A stretch of 64,000 nt of DNA, taken from contig NZ_JAUSZN010000001.1 in assembly GCF_030817595.1 (NCBI RefSeq), positions 6,374,001-6,438,000 of the forward strand, written 5' to 3'. Under the pieces are notes generated by a model, which was given only the letters and a program-made list of their open reading frames with translations, did not search any database and was not told the DNA's origin. A program made the position numbers and the translations under genes. This DNA comes from Neobacillus niacini (GTDB lineage: Bacteria; Bacillota; Bacilli; Bacillales; Cytobacillaceae). Every line of letters starts with the position of its first letter. Position 1 is the first letter of the stretch. Below, piece after piece: positions 1 to 8,360 of this stretch.

Positions 1-947
1 CGGCTTTTGAGCTGCCTTTTAAAGCTGGCGAGCAGTTTGGAAACGTTGGAACGGAGGATTTGCTAGAATATTTGACTGAGGAACGGATTTTGTACCAGAA
101 CGGTGATAAATGGTATTGGATGAACGATTCTTTTCCAGCACATAATATTAGTTTGCGCTCCGCTTCACAGGAAAATGTTATCATTGTGGATCAATCAGAT
201 GTTGCTAATGTAAGGGTAATCGGAGAAATGGACCGTTTCTCGGCTATGACCCTGCTGCATGATGAAGCCATCTATCTGCATCAAGGAACCCAATTTCAGG
301 TAGAAAAACTCGATTGGGAAGAAAAAAAGGCATTTGTTCGGGAAGTAGATGTGGATTACTTCACTGATGCTAATCTAGCCGTACAACTAAAGGTGTTAGA
401 AGAGGACAAACTTAAAAAGATGGAGTATGCAGAAGTTGGCTATGGGGATGTGAGTGTCCGTGCAATGGCGACCATCTTTAAGAAAATCAAATTTGAGACC
501 CATGAAAATATCGGTTCTGGCCCAATCCATCTCCCTGAAGAGGAGCTCCACACGAGTGCTGCATGGATTTCGCTAAATAAGTCTTTCGCTGAAATGGGAC
601 AGGAGCGATTAGAGCAGGGGCTTGTTGGAACCGCACATGCCTTGAATCATATTGCACCATTATTTGTCATGGCAGATCCACAAGATATTCATGTGATTCC
701 ACAAGTTAAAGCTGACCATAACGAAAAGCCGACCATTTTCTTCTATGACCGTTATCCTGGCGGCATTGGTTTAGCTGAGAAAATTCATTCTGGAATGTCA
801 GTGGTATTTTCGGAAACAAAAAAAATGATTGATAACTGTAAATGTCAAACCGGATGTCCATCGTGCATTGGAACAGACGCAGCAGGTGAGACCGCAAAAA
901 GGGATACATTAAAAATAATCGAAGCTTTTATAAATCCTTCCAATTAA
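1..947 (+). CDS. mrfA: MrfA (YprA) DNA repair helicase, C-terminal part (cut by window edge)
   Basis: The reading frame is open from the first bases of the window (frame of position 3), so this is the last ~315 residues of a longer protein. The C-terminal end carries a four-cysteine cluster (CKCQTGCPSC, about 20-30 residues before the stop), the zinc-binding signature of the DUF1998 domain that ends the MrfA/YprA family of superfamily-2 helicases. In B. subtilis MrfA works with the MrfB nuclease in mitomycin C adduct repair. The mrfB homologue starts 17 bp downstream, which supports the call. The helicase core lies outside the window and cannot be checked. An internal TTG at 60 is not a credible start. 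Confidence 0.88.
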   Translation, partial: AFELPFKAGEQFGNVGTEDLLEYLTEERILYQNGDKWYWMNDSFPAHNISLRSASQENVIIVDQSDVANVRVIGEMDRFSAMTLLHDEAIYLHQGTQFQVEKLDWEEKKAFVREVDVDYFTDANLAVQLKVLEEDKLKKMEYAEVGYGDVSVRAMATIFKKIKFETHENIGSGPIHLPEEELHTSAAWISLNKSFAEMGQERLEQGLVGTAHALNHIAPLFVMADPQDIHVIPQVKADHNEKPTIFFYDRYPGGIGLAEKIHSGMSVVFSETKKMIDNCKCQTGCPSCIGTDAAGETAKRDTLKIIEAFINPSN

Positions 948-964
948 ATCGAGGAAGTGCTGAA

Positions 965-2218
965 ATGTCATTGAAAAATAAATTAAATCGTCTAAAACCG
1001 CATATTTCAGGAGGAGCAACAGAAAAAAACACAACTCCTCCCTCTGAATCTGCAAGGATCGAGATACCATTCCTTCCTAAATGGGAAAGTGAAAATGTGT
1101 CCCCTTATTTTTTAGATCAGGATTACTGTCTCATTCGTGAAGTGAAATATCCGTTGTCACAAAAGCATGGTCATTACCATTTTCATGATTTTCTTACAGC
1201 TGTTGATATTTGGAATAAGCAGCCTATTAGCCATCCCTTATCAGCCGAAGGGCATTCTGCCGAAGAATTATTCTTTTTTGATACAGAAACAACAGGCCTT
1301 GGCGGTGGAGTTGGGAATACGATTTTTTTACTTGGTTATGCGAGTGTAATTGGTGAAAACCTTGTTTTAAGGCAGCATATTCTCCCGCATCCAGGTGCAG
1401 AAGTCCCGTTATATCAAAGCTTTCTCGAGAACGTTAACTATAAAACATTAGTCACATATAATGGGAAATCCTTTGATTGGCCGCAAGTAAAAACCAGGCA
1501 TACCCTTGTAAGAGATCATGTACCAAAGCTTCCAGCTTTTGGTCACTTTGATTTATTTCATGCTGCAAGAAGACTTTGGAAACATAAATTGGATCGTTTA
1601 AAGTTGGCGGTCGTCGAAAAGGATGTCTTAGGAATAGAACGGCAAGATGATATCCCGGGTTTTTTGGCTCCGATGATTTATTTTGATTTCATTGAAAGTA
1701 AGCAGCCTGATGGAATGCTTGGAATCATAAAGCACAATGAAATCGATATATTATCGCTTGTTACGTTATATACCCATCTAACCTTTCAACTCTGTGGAAT
1801 AGACAACAACCAAACAAGGAAAGAATCATTTGAAGTCGGACGTTGGTATGCTTCACTCGGTGAAAAAGATGAAGCTAGAAAGGTACTGACGAAGCTTGTA
1901 GAAGGCAGCGATTTTACATCTTTACAAGCTAAGCTCGCATTGGCCTATCAATCTAAAAAAGAACAAAACTGGGAAAATAGTTTACCGTTATTTATTGAAG
2001 TGGCGGACGCCGAAAATTCCACGTTGAGTATCGAAGCCTGTATTGAAGTTGCCAAAATATATGAGCATAAAATAAAAGATTATAAGCTTGCTTTGGATTA
2101 TTGCCTAAAGGCTTTGGAAATAGTGGAGAATATCAATCTTCCAATACAAAAAGTAAAGCAACAGCTTGAAATAAGATTGACTCGATTAGAGGAGAAATTC
2201 TCTAAATTCCCCAGGTAA
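965..2218 (+). CDS. mrfB: MrfB (YprB) RNase H-like exonuclease with TPR tail
   Basis: A 417-residue protein. Residues ~100-270 form a DEDD/DnaQ-type exonuclease fold: the first acidic motif is in FFFDTETTGLGGG, and a later HNEIDILS motif supplies further metal ligands. The last ~120 residues are helical and TPR-like, with A-x-x-x-Y-x-x-x repeats. Length matches the B. subtilis protein (about 413 residues). It follows mrfA by 17 bp and is probably co-transcribed; MrfA and MrfB are known partners in mitomycin C repair. The start is an ATG with a GAGGAAGTG-type ribosome site just upstream. High confidence in the family and pairing; substrate polarity is taken from the family. Confidence 0.9.
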   Translation: MSLKNKLNRLKPHISGGATEKNTTPPSESARIEIPFLPKWESENVSPYFLDQDYCLIREVKYPLSQKHGHYHFHDFLTAVDIWNKQPISHPLSAEGHSAEELFFFDTETTGLGGGVGNTIFLLGYASVIGENLVLRQHILPHPGAEVPLYQSFLENVNYKTLVTYNGKSFDWPQVKTRHTLVRDHVPKLPAFGHFDLFHAARRLWKHKLDRLKLAVVEKDVLGIERQDDIPGFLAPMIYFDFIESKQPDGMLGIIKHNEIDILSLVTLYTHLTFQLCGIDNNQTRKESFEVGRWYASLGEKDEARKVLTKLVEGSDFTSLQAKLALAYQSKKEQNWENSLPLFIEVADAENSTLSIEACIEVAKIYEHKIKDYKLALDYCLKALEIVENINLPIQKVKQQLEIRLTRLEEKFSKFPR

Positions 2219-2373
2219 AACCAACATTCGTCAACTCTCGATTATTTGTAACAAAAATTTCACAATTAACTACTGAAATATTCGATTTCCCATATTGTTT
2301 CTTATAGTTGAAACATGTAAAATATTAAACTGTGAGTAAAAAACGACTATAAAACAATAATGGGGTAGATACT

Positions 2374-2469
2374 ATGTATAAAGCAATCTTGTATTTATTT
2401 TTTGTTGTTGTTTGTTTGACTGCAGTTCTTTTTTCAAGCTTAAAAGATAACTTATATTCGATGCTATAA
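2374..2469 (+). CDS. 31-residue single-pass membrane microprotein (putative)
   Basis: A short open frame: ATG, then one hydrophobic helix (about residues 5-22, rich in L, V and F) followed by a short polar tail ending DNLYSML. A GGGG stretch 9 bp upstream is only a weak ribosome site. It sits alone between mrfB and the coat gene, with no strong promoter recognised. I do not recognise a family. The compact membrane helix with a charged tail resembles many bacterial microproteins, but chance cannot be excluded for an ORF this short. Confidence 0.35.
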   Translation: MYKAILYLFFVVVCLTAVLFSSLKDNLYSML

Positions 2470-2586
2470 AAGTAAAAGCGACATTCGTTCAGATTTAGAC
2501 ATTTATCCCTGTGCGCTTGAACTAGACAGTTGTCTAAGTGAAGTTAATCTTAAATAGATATATGAAAAATAGGTATTTTCATTAGT

Positions 2587-2614
2587 ACAAGAAATTCCCT
2601 TCTATCATAGGCTG
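2587..2614 (+). promoter_or_regulatory. Candidate mother-cell (sigma-K/sigma-E type) promoter of the coat gene
   Basis: AC at 2587-2588, 17 bases, then CATAGGCTG at 2606-2614. This fits the sigma-K pattern AC-N15-17-CATANNNTA with one mismatch. It lies about 40 bp upstream of the CotD-like start, and B. subtilis cotD is sigma-K dependent. The motif is short, so support is moderate. Confidence 0.45.
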
Positions 2615-2654
2615 TTAATGTAAACAGAATATAATTTTGAAGGGAGAGCTTATA

Positions 2655-3155
2655 TTGTATCTTGGAACTAATTTTGCGCCGCCAGTCATTCATCCGACTC
2701 AACAATTCGTAAACCACACCTTTTCAACAACAGTGGTTCCGCATATTCATCCAAAACATATAACAACTATTAATCATCACATGTTCCAGCATAAACACTA
2801 TTGTCCAACTACAGCTTCTTGCGCTGAGGAGTGTTGTAACCAGCACATTAACTGTTGTCCAGGGCCTATGCCGGCACCTGCACCAACGGCTGTTGCTGGA
2901 GCTCAGAGCAATGCTTTACCTCCAGGGAACAACATGCCGCCTAATATGGGACCAGGCATGATGGGACCGGGCATGGGTCAAGGAATGGGACCAGGCATGA
3001 TGGGACCAGGCATGGGTCAAGGAATGGGACCAGGCATGATGGGACCGGGCATGGGTCAAGGAATGGGACCAGGCATGATGGGGCCGGGTATGGGTCAAGG
3101 AATGGGACCAGGCATGGCACCAGGTCAATTCCCTCGTCCGCGTCGTTTCAGGTGA
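2655..3155 (+). CDS. cotD: CotD-family spore coat protein with Met/Gly-rich repeat tail
   Basis: A 166-residue protein. The N-terminal half (~60 residues) has the CotD signature: [28 protein letters not shown], rich in His, followed by Cys clusters ([12 protein letters not shown]). The C-terminal half is four exact 13-residue repeats [13 protein letters not shown] (encoded at 2949-3104), then [11 protein letters not shown]. The start is a TTG at 2655, chosen because AAGGGAGAG at 2640-2648 has correct spacing; the upstream in-frame TTG at 2637 overlaps that ribosome site. CotD of B. subtilis is about 75 residues, so the tail is an expansion. Probably an inner coat component made late in sporulation. 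The Met-, His- and Cys-rich composition is unusual and could bind metal (inference). Confidence 0.82.
   Translation: MYLGTNFAPPVIHPTQQFVNHTFSTTVVPHIHPKHITTINHHMFQHKHYCPTTASCAEECCNQHINCCPGPMPAPAPTAVAGAQSNALPPGNNMPPNMGPGMMGPGMGQGMGPGMMGPGMGQGMGPGMMGPGMGQGMGPGMMGPGMGQGMGPGMAPGQFPRPRRFR
2949..3104 (+). repeat. Four 39-bp in-frame tandem repeats in the coat gene
   Basis: Unit of 39 bp coding [13 protein letters not shown], four contiguous copies differing only at synonymous third positions (cca/ccg, gga/ggg). Because the period is a multiple of three, copy-number change would keep the frame. Confidence 0.9.
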
Positions 3156-3166
3156 TAACATTACTA

Positions 3167-3197
3167 ACAAGGGTAAATCTGCCCTTGTTTTTTTTAT
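3167..3197 (+). terminator. Rho-independent terminator after cotD
   Basis: Inverted repeat ACAAGGG / CCCTTGT followed by a run of eight T. Confidence 0.85.
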
Positions 3198-3258
3198 TTA
3201 TTTTGATATCTTAATAAAAAAGATGGCGCTTATTTGCTGCCAAATAAGGAGAATAACC

Positions 3259-3819
3259 TTGATTAAAGTGTTAGCCATATCAGGCTACAAACCGTTTGAA
3301 TTAGGAATTTTTAAAAATGACCATCCTGCTGTTTTGTTTATTAAAGCAGCACTAAAGAAAGAGTTAATTCCAATGATGGAGGCTGGATTAGAGTGGGTCT
3401 TGATCAGCGGACAACTGGGTGTGGAGCTGTGGGCTGCCGAAGTTGTTTTTGAACTAAAATCAGAATTTCCTGATGTAAAAATAGCTGTTATCACCCCATT
3501 TTTAGACCAGGAAGCCTCTTGGAGTGAAACCAACAGCGAATGGTATAAATCAATTCTTGTCCAAGCAGATTTCATCGACTCAGTAACGAAAAAGGGATAT
3601 GAAAAACCTTGGCAGTTTCGTTTGAAAAATCAATTCTTTATTGAAAAAAGCGACGCACTGCTCCTCTTATATGACCAAGAGAAAGAAGGTAGCCCAAAAT
3701 ACATATACGAAATGGCAGTACAATACCAAAACAAGCATTCATATCCTATCCAGCTGGTCACATTTTATGATTTACAAGTAATTGTAGAAGAAGAAGAACT
3801 AAAACGTTTGGATTTTTAA
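3259..3819 (+). CDS. ypsA: YpsA, SLOG-superfamily (DUF1273) protein
   Basis: A 186-residue protein with the YpsA/DUF1273 pattern: N-terminal [13 protein letters not shown], the glycine-containing loop [23 protein letters not shown], and C-terminal [19 protein letters not shown] folds bind nucleotide-derived ligands; YpsA in Firmicutes influences cell division and is encoded beside gpsB, as here. The start is TTG 3259 (M-I-K-V) because AAGGAG at 3246-3251 is ideally spaced; the longer frame from 3223 would put the ribosome site inside the gene. The ligand is not known from sequence. Confidence 0.9.
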   Translation: MIKVLAISGYKPFELGIFKNDHPAVLFIKAALKKELIPMMEAGLEWVLISGQLGVELWAAEVVFELKSEFPDVKIAVITPFLDQEASWSETNSEWYKSILVQADFIDSVTKKGYEKPWQFRLKNQFFIEKSDALLLLYDQEKEGSPKYIYEMAVQYQNKHSYPIQLVTFYDLQVIVEEEELKRLDF

Positions 3820-3940
3820 TGATATGCACCTAATCACTATCGATTAATAGGATAAGAAAGAAAAATTGACAAAACGGCTAATTTTTGAAAAAATAATAGG
3901 TAATGATTAATGATTGGCGAATGACTTGAGGTGGAATTGA

Positions 3941-4243
3941 ATGGTGTCCGATAAAGTGAAATTAACCGCTAAGGATATTTTAGAAAAAGAATTTAAGACC
4001 GGAGTCCGAGGGTATAAACAAGAAGATGTTGATAAGTATCTAGACTTGATTATCAAGGATTATGAAATGTTCCAACAGGAAATCGAAGATCTTCAGCAAG
4101 AAAATCTCCGATTACGTAAACAGTTGGAAGAAACATCTAGAAGACAGCCAGTAACACAGCCTGCAGGTACGACGAACTTTGATATCTTAAAGCGTTTATC
4201 GAATCTGGAAAAACATGTTTTTGGCAATAAACTATACGATTAA
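3941..4243 (+). CDS. gpsB: GpsB cell division/peptidoglycan synthesis coordinator
   Basis: A 100-residue DivIVA-like protein. The N-terminal membrane-targeting/PBP-binding region includes [12 protein letters not shown] and [15 protein letters not shown], followed by a coiled coil (residues ~35-68) and a short C-terminal trimerising helix ([16 protein letters not shown]). GpsB shuttles PBP1 between septum and side wall. The start has AGGTGG spaced 6-8 bp. It lies between ypsA and rnpB as in B. subtilis. Confidence 0.95.
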   Translation: MVSDKVKLTAKDILEKEFKTGVRGYKQEDVDKYLDLIIKDYEMFQQEIEDLQQENLRLRKQLEETSRRQPVTQPAGTTNFDILKRLSNLEKHVFGNKLYD

Positions 4244-4275
4244 CAGATAGTACCTTGATTTCCTAATTAAAACCA

Positions 4276-4304
4276 TTGATTAATAAATAACAAATGCATA
4301 TAAT
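4276..4304 (+). promoter_or_regulatory. Sigma-A promoter of rnpB
   Basis: TTGATT (4276-4281), 17-bp spacer, TATAAT (4299-4304). Predicted transcription start at about 4311, immediately before the P1 strand of RNase P RNA. Confidence 0.75.
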
Positions 4305-4316
4305 AAGAAAGTACTT

Positions 4317-4733
4317 ATTAATAACGTTCGGGTAATCGCTGCAAGGAGCAATTTCAAATTGTAGAGGAAAGTCCATGCTCGCACGAGCTGAGATGCTCGT
4401 AGTGTTCGTGCCTAGCCAATTCATAAGCTAGGGCAGCCTGAGCTTTGGCTTGGCTGACGGCCGGGAAAATACCTAAGTCCTTACGGATATGGTATGAATA
4501 CCTATAAAAGTGCCACAGTGACGGAGCCTTTTCAGAAATGAAAAGGGTGGAACGCGGTAAACCCCACGAGCGAGAAACCCAAATAATGGTAGGGGCACTT
4601 TCTCTGAGGAACTGAACGAGGAGAAGGACAGATTCTATTGAATCTGTAGATAGATGATTACCACCTAAGTACGAGGCGTTTAACGCCGTTTGCAGTACTA
4701 TGGAACAGAACATGGCTTACAGAACGTTATTAA
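4317..4733 (+). ncRNA. rnpB: RNase P RNA, class B
   Basis: Catalytic RNA that matures tRNA 5' ends. Universal blocks are visible: GAGGAAAGTCCATGCTCGCAC near the 5' end, AGTGCCACAGTGACG, GTGGAACGCGGTAAACCCC, CGAGCGAGAAACCCAAA and the 3' ATGGAACA...ATGGCTTACAGAACGTT. The 5' strand ATTAATAACGTTC pairs perfectly with 3' GAACGTTATTAAT, forming P1 and fixing the ends. The layout matches the B. subtilis (class B) form rather than the E. coli form. Exact ends could differ by a few bases. Confidence 0.97.
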
Positions 4734-4755
4734 TGTCAATAATGTTAATGGTATC

Positions 4756-4787
4756 GACTCTCCTTATGAGGAGAGTCTTTTTACTTT
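4756..4787 (+). terminator. Terminator after rnpB
   Basis: GACTCTCC / GGAGAGTC perfect stem with TTATGA loop, then a T-rich tract. Confidence 0.85.
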
Positions 4788-4878
4788 TTGCATGGGCTTA
4801 CTGATTTTGGTCTATAATGGTATGATAGGCAAGCATACATTCATACATAAAAATGTAAAACAATTAAGGGTGGACGAA

Positions 4879-6021
4879 ATGGGAAAATATCAATTAATTG
4901 CAACCGCCGCGATGGGTTTGGAAGCATTAGTAGCAAAAGAAGTACGTGCTCTCGGTTACGAATGTGAAGTAGAGAACGGCAAGGTAATCTATACAGGTGA
5001 CGAACAAGCCATTGCTCGCAGCAATATGTGGCTGCGAACCGCAGACCGAGTAAAAATAAGAGTCGGTGAATTTAAAGCCTATACCTTTGATGAATTATTT
5101 GAGAAAACAAAGGCATTGCCATGGGAGCAGTATCTCCCAGAAGATGCGGAGTTTCCTGTAACCGGGAAATCAGTTAAGTCAAAGTTATTTAGCGTTTCAG
5201 ATTGTCAAGCGATTGTGAAAAAGGCTGTTGTGGACAGAATGAAAAGCCATTATAAGCGGAGTTCTTGGTTCGAGGAGACTGGTGCTTATTTTCGAATTGA
5301 AGTGGCATTGTTAAAAGATGTTGCTACCATAACGATTGATACAAGTGGTCAAGGACTCCATAAACGGGGATACCGTGTCGATCAAGGTGAAGCGCCATTA
5401 AAGGAAACGCTCGCGGCCGCTTTGGTATCACTGACAAATTGGAATCCTAATAAACCGTTTATCGACCCTTTCTGTGGTTCTGGTACGATTCCAATTGAAG
5501 CTGCTTTGATTGGTCAAAACATTGCTCCAGGTTTTAACCGAGAATTTGTGTCGGAAAATTGGAATTGGATTCCAGGAAAAGTATGGGACGATGCTAGAAC
5601 AGAAGCCGAGGATTTAGCAAATTATGACCAGCCATTGGATATTATGGGGACTGATATTGATCATCGTATGATCAAAATCGCTCAGGAAAACTCCTTCGAG
5701 GCAGGACTTGGTGATCTCATCCAATATAAACAAATGCAAGTAAGAGACATTACAACCACCAAGGAATATGGTGTTATTGTTGGCAATCCTCCATATGGCG
5801 AAAGACTTGGTGAGAAACAGGCTGTTGAGCATATGTATAAGGAAATGGGACAGGCGTTTAGTAAGCTTGATACCTGGTCCATTTATATCATGACTTCTAA
5901 TGAACAATTTGAGCAATTTTATGGGAAACCAGCTACAAAAAAGAGAAAGCTGTTTAATGGCTTTATCCGTACAGATCTTTATCAATATTGGGGGAAAAGA
6001 CCTCCCCGTACAGTGGAATAG
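4879..6021 (+). CDS. ypsC: YpsC, RlmL-type 23S rRNA guanine-N2 methyltransferase
   Basis: A 380-residue protein. The N-terminal ferredoxin-like plus THUMP region (ATAAMGLEALVAKEVRALGYE onward) is followed by a class I SAM methyltransferase: the SAM-site glycine motif is DPFCGSGTIPIEAA, and the catalytic NPPY motif is in IVGNPPYGERLG. This is the conserved architecture of RlmL/YcbY N-half enzymes, which methylate 23S rRNA at a guanine N2 (G2445 in E. coli numbering). The start is ATG 4879 after AAGGGTGGACG; longer upstream frames run into rnpB and are spurious. Length matches B. subtilis YpsC (about 385). Confidence 0.92.
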   Translation: MGKYQLIATAAMGLEALVAKEVRALGYECEVENGKVIYTGDEQAIARSNMWLRTADRVKIRVGEFKAYTFDELFEKTKALPWEQYLPEDAEFPVTGKSVKSKLFSVSDCQAIVKKAVVDRMKSHYKRSSWFEETGAYFRIEVALLKDVATITIDTSGQGLHKRGYRVDQGEAPLKETLAAALVSLTNWNPNKPFIDPFCGSGTIPIEAALIGQNIAPGFNREFVSENWNWIPGKVWDDARTEAEDLANYDQPLDIMGTDIDHRMIKIAQENSFEAGLGDLIQYKQMQVRDITTTKEYGVIVGNPPYGERLGEKQAVEHMYKEMGQAFSKLDTWSIYIMTSNEQFEQFYGKPATKKRKLFNGFIRTDLYQYWGKRPPRTVE

Positions 6022-6037
6022 TACTGATTAGAACAAT

Positions 6038-6064
6038 TGGAGCCTGCTTAAGGAGGCTCCATTT
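6038..6064 (+). terminator. Hairpin after ypsC
   Basis: TGGAGCC / GGCTCCA stem; only a short T tract follows, so termination may be partial. Confidence 0.5.
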
Positions 6065-6087
6065 AATTCGTTTATAGGAGTGGTTAT

Positions 6088-8013
6088 ATGCAAGACCGTA
6101 TTCCATTTGTCGTATCTAAAACCGAATCCTTTTATGACAAGCTGAGTGAATGGATTGGTGACTTATTTTATGATATTTTACCAGAAGCAGGTTTTGAATT
6201 ACGTGATGAACAAATTTTTATGGCCTTCCAGCTGGAAAAAGCATTTAAAGAAAAAAAGGTCATGTTTGCAGAAGCGGGAGTTGGTACCGGAAAGACCATC
6301 GTTTATTTACTTTACGCGATTATGTACGCCAGATATACAAATAGACCAGCCATCATTGCCTGTGCGGATGAAACATTAATCGAGCAGCTAGTAAAAAAAG
6401 AAGGTGACATTGCCAAGCTTGAAAAAGTACTTGGACTGAATATTGATGTTAGATTGGCAAAATCAAGGGATCAATATCTTTGCTTAAAAAAGCTTGATTA
6501 TGTTAGACATGAGGACTTTAACGACGATATTGCCGGAATCTATGAGGAATTACCAGATTTCGTTCATAGTGATGGCTCTATGCAAAAGTTTGAAAGATAT
6601 GGTGACCGCAGGGATTATCCATCGTTGTCCGATGATTCATGGGGGAAAATTAACTGGGATATGGTTCAGGACTGTTTTTCTTGTGAAAAAAGACATCGTT
6701 GCGGGCTCACTCTAAATCGTGATTTTTACCGTCACGCAAAGGACTTGATTATTTGTTCACATGATTTTTATATGGAGCATATTTGGACAAAAGAATCACG
6801 TAAACGAGAAGGACAGCTGCCGTTATTACCTGAACACTCTTCCGTTGTTTTTGATGAAGGGCATTTACTTGAATATGCAGCACAGAAAGCGTTAAGCTAT
6901 CGTTTCACTGATTCTACTCTAGAGACGCTTTTAACCAGGCTGATGGAAAATGAAGTACGTGAAAAAACGTTATACACCATTGAAGAGGCTCTTTTAGACA
7001 ATGATAAGTTTTTTAGTGCTATTTCACAGCACGCTGTCCCGTCAGAAGGTTCAGAAAAACAAATGATTGCCATGCATCCCTCTTTAATACAATATGGTAC
7101 AACGCTCCTTAATAGGCTGCAGGCAATTGAAGAGGAGCTTGTCTTTGAGAGCGAATTGTATGTAATTAATGAATATGATTTAAAAATTGTAGAAGAATAT
7201 TTGGAGCAGATTACGTACTCGTTATCACTCTTCCTTAAAGAAATGAATGGAATTACCTGGTTCGAAGAAAAAGGGTATGAACGGACACTTGTCATTATGC
7301 CAAAAATGGTTGAAGAAGTCATGAAAGATGAAGTTTTCTCACAAAAGAAACCGTTCATCTTTTCTTCTGCGACATTATCGAACGAAAAGAAGTTTGATTA
7401 CATTGCAAATAGCTTGGGAATTAAAGAGTATTTATCCTTTTCTGTTGATTCACCTTTTGATTATGAAGAAAAAATGGAAGTATTCCTTCCTCGATTTAAT
7501 CCAACTTCGATGAATGATAAACTAGATTATGTCATCAGTAAGATTGTTCAATCAGAAGGTCGGGCACTGATTCTTCTCAACAATCAAAATGAATTAAAAA
7601 GCCTAAAAGAAAAGCTTTCAGGGAATATTCCGTACCCTGTTTACTTTGAAGGGGATGAAGAAATAAGCACGCTTGTTTCAAAGTTTCAAAATGAAGAGCA
7701 CGCTATTCTTTGCACCATTCATCTTTGGGAAGGCTTAGATATTCCTGGAAGATCATTAGAAAATGTGTTGATTTTCTCACTTCCATTCCCTCCTAATGAT
7801 CCCGTGTTTACTGCGAAGCGAAATGGTGTTAGTGACCCATTTACGGAAGTGGATTTGCCATATATGCTCCTGCGATTAAGACAGGGGATTGGTCGTTTAA
7901 TTAGAAGTGAGAGCGATCGAGGCAGTGTTCATATCATGCTGCATGAAAATATCGAGCCAGCATTATTGCAGAAAATTAAAGATGTTCTGCCGACAGAAGC
8001 AATAGAAGTATAA
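6088..8013 (+). CDS. ypvA: YpvA, DinG/XPD-family ATP-dependent DNA helicase
   Basis: A 641-residue protein. Walker A is AEAGVGTGKTIVY (~residues 68-80). A cysteine set (YLCLKK, then CFSCEKRHRC) fits the Fe-S cluster of XPD/DinG helicases. The DEGH box is in VVFDEGHLLEY, and the C-terminal helicase motifs include FSSATLS, TIHLWEGLDIPG and LRLRQGIGRLIRS. DinG-type enzymes unwind DNA 5'-3' and act on R-loops and replication obstacles. The start is ATG 6088 with TAGGAGTGG. It stands alone between two terminators, next to ypsC as in B. subtilis. Confidence 0.92.
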   Translation: MQDRIPFVVSKTESFYDKLSEWIGDLFYDILPEAGFELRDEQIFMAFQLEKAFKEKKVMFAEAGVGTGKTIVYLLYAIMYARYTNRPAIIACADETLIEQLVKKEGDIAKLEKVLGLNIDVRLAKSRDQYLCLKKLDYVRHEDFNDDIAGIYEELPDFVHSDGSMQKFERYGDRRDYPSLSDDSWGKINWDMVQDCFSCEKRHRCGLTLNRDFYRHAKDLIICSHDFYMEHIWTKESRKREGQLPLLPEHSSVVFDEGHLLEYAAQKALSYRFTDSTLETLLTRLMENEVREKTLYTIEEALLDNDKFFSAISQHAVPSEGSEKQMIAMHPSLIQYGTTLLNRLQAIEEELVFESELYVINEYDLKIVEEYLEQITYSLSLFLKEMNGITWFEEKGYERTLVIMPKMVEEVMKDEVFSQKKPFIFSSATLSNEKKFDYIANSLGIKEYLSFSVDSPFDYEEKMEVFLPRFNPTSMNDKLDYVISKIVQSEGRALILLNNQNELKSLKEKLSGNIPYPVYFEGDEEISTLVSKFQNEEHAILCTIHLWEGLDIPGRSLENVLIFSLPFPPNDPVFTAKRNGVSDPFTEVDLPYMLLRLRQGIGRLIRSESDRGSVHIMLHENIEPALLQKIKDVLPTEAIEV

Positions 8014-8015
8014 GA

Positions 8016-8048
8016 AAAAAGGTCAGCACCGCATGCTGACCTTTTTCC
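8016..8048. terminator. Bidirectional terminator between ypvA and the DUF59 gene
   Basis: AAAAAAGGTCAGCA / TGCTGACCTTTTT stem with A and T tracts on both flanks, serving two convergent genes. Confidence 0.9.
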
Positions 8049-8347
8049 TATCTGCCTAATAAACGAAGTCCCTCAGCTGTCATTTTCTCCGGTGACCATG
8101 CCGGTTCCCAAACAAGGGTCACTTCAACCTTTTTTGTTTCCTCGATGCCTTCGATACTATAGCGTACTCCTCTTGTAATACTGTCATGAAGAGGGCAGCC
8201 TGGTGTCGTTAACGTCATCGTAACCTCTACGTCGTTATTATCCGCTACATCTATATTATAAATTAACCCTAAGTCGACAACGTTAATATTCAATTCAGGG
8301 TCATATACACTTTTTAATGCTTCAATAACTTTATCTTTTAGATTCAT
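8048..8347 (-). CDS. DUF59/MIP18-family metal-sulfur cluster assembly factor
   Basis: A 99-residue protein of the PaaD/SufT/YitW type: YDPELNINVVDLGLIY near the N terminus and the signature TTPGCPLHD with the conserved cysteine. These proteins help deliver Fe-S clusters to client enzymes. The start is ATG at 8347 because AGAGGTG precedes it by 6 bp; three extra N-terminal residues of the longer frame overlap the ribosome site. It is the last gene of a minus-strand cluster with a polytopic oxidase-like protein, two DUF2249 proteins and a Crp/Fnr regulator, suggesting Fe-S supply for that redox system (inference). Confidence 0.9.
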   Translation of the reverse strand: MNLKDKVIEALKSVYDPELNINVVDLGLIYNIDVADNNDVEVTMTLTTPGCPLHDSITRGVRYSIEGIEETKKVEVTLVWEPAWSPEKMTAEGLRLLGR

Positions 8348-8360
8348 GATAAACACCTCT

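Noticed and set aside
2916..3170. Minus-strand 84-residue ORF over the cotD repeats
   Set aside because: Mirror image of in-frame repeats; highly repetitive His/Ser product without start signal.
4354..4713. 119-residue minus-strand ORF
   Set aside because: Lies entirely within the RNase P RNA gene.
4690..4878. N-terminal extension of YpsC
   Set aside because: Runs through the 3' end of rnpB and its terminator; the ATG at 4879 has a ribosome site and fits the family.
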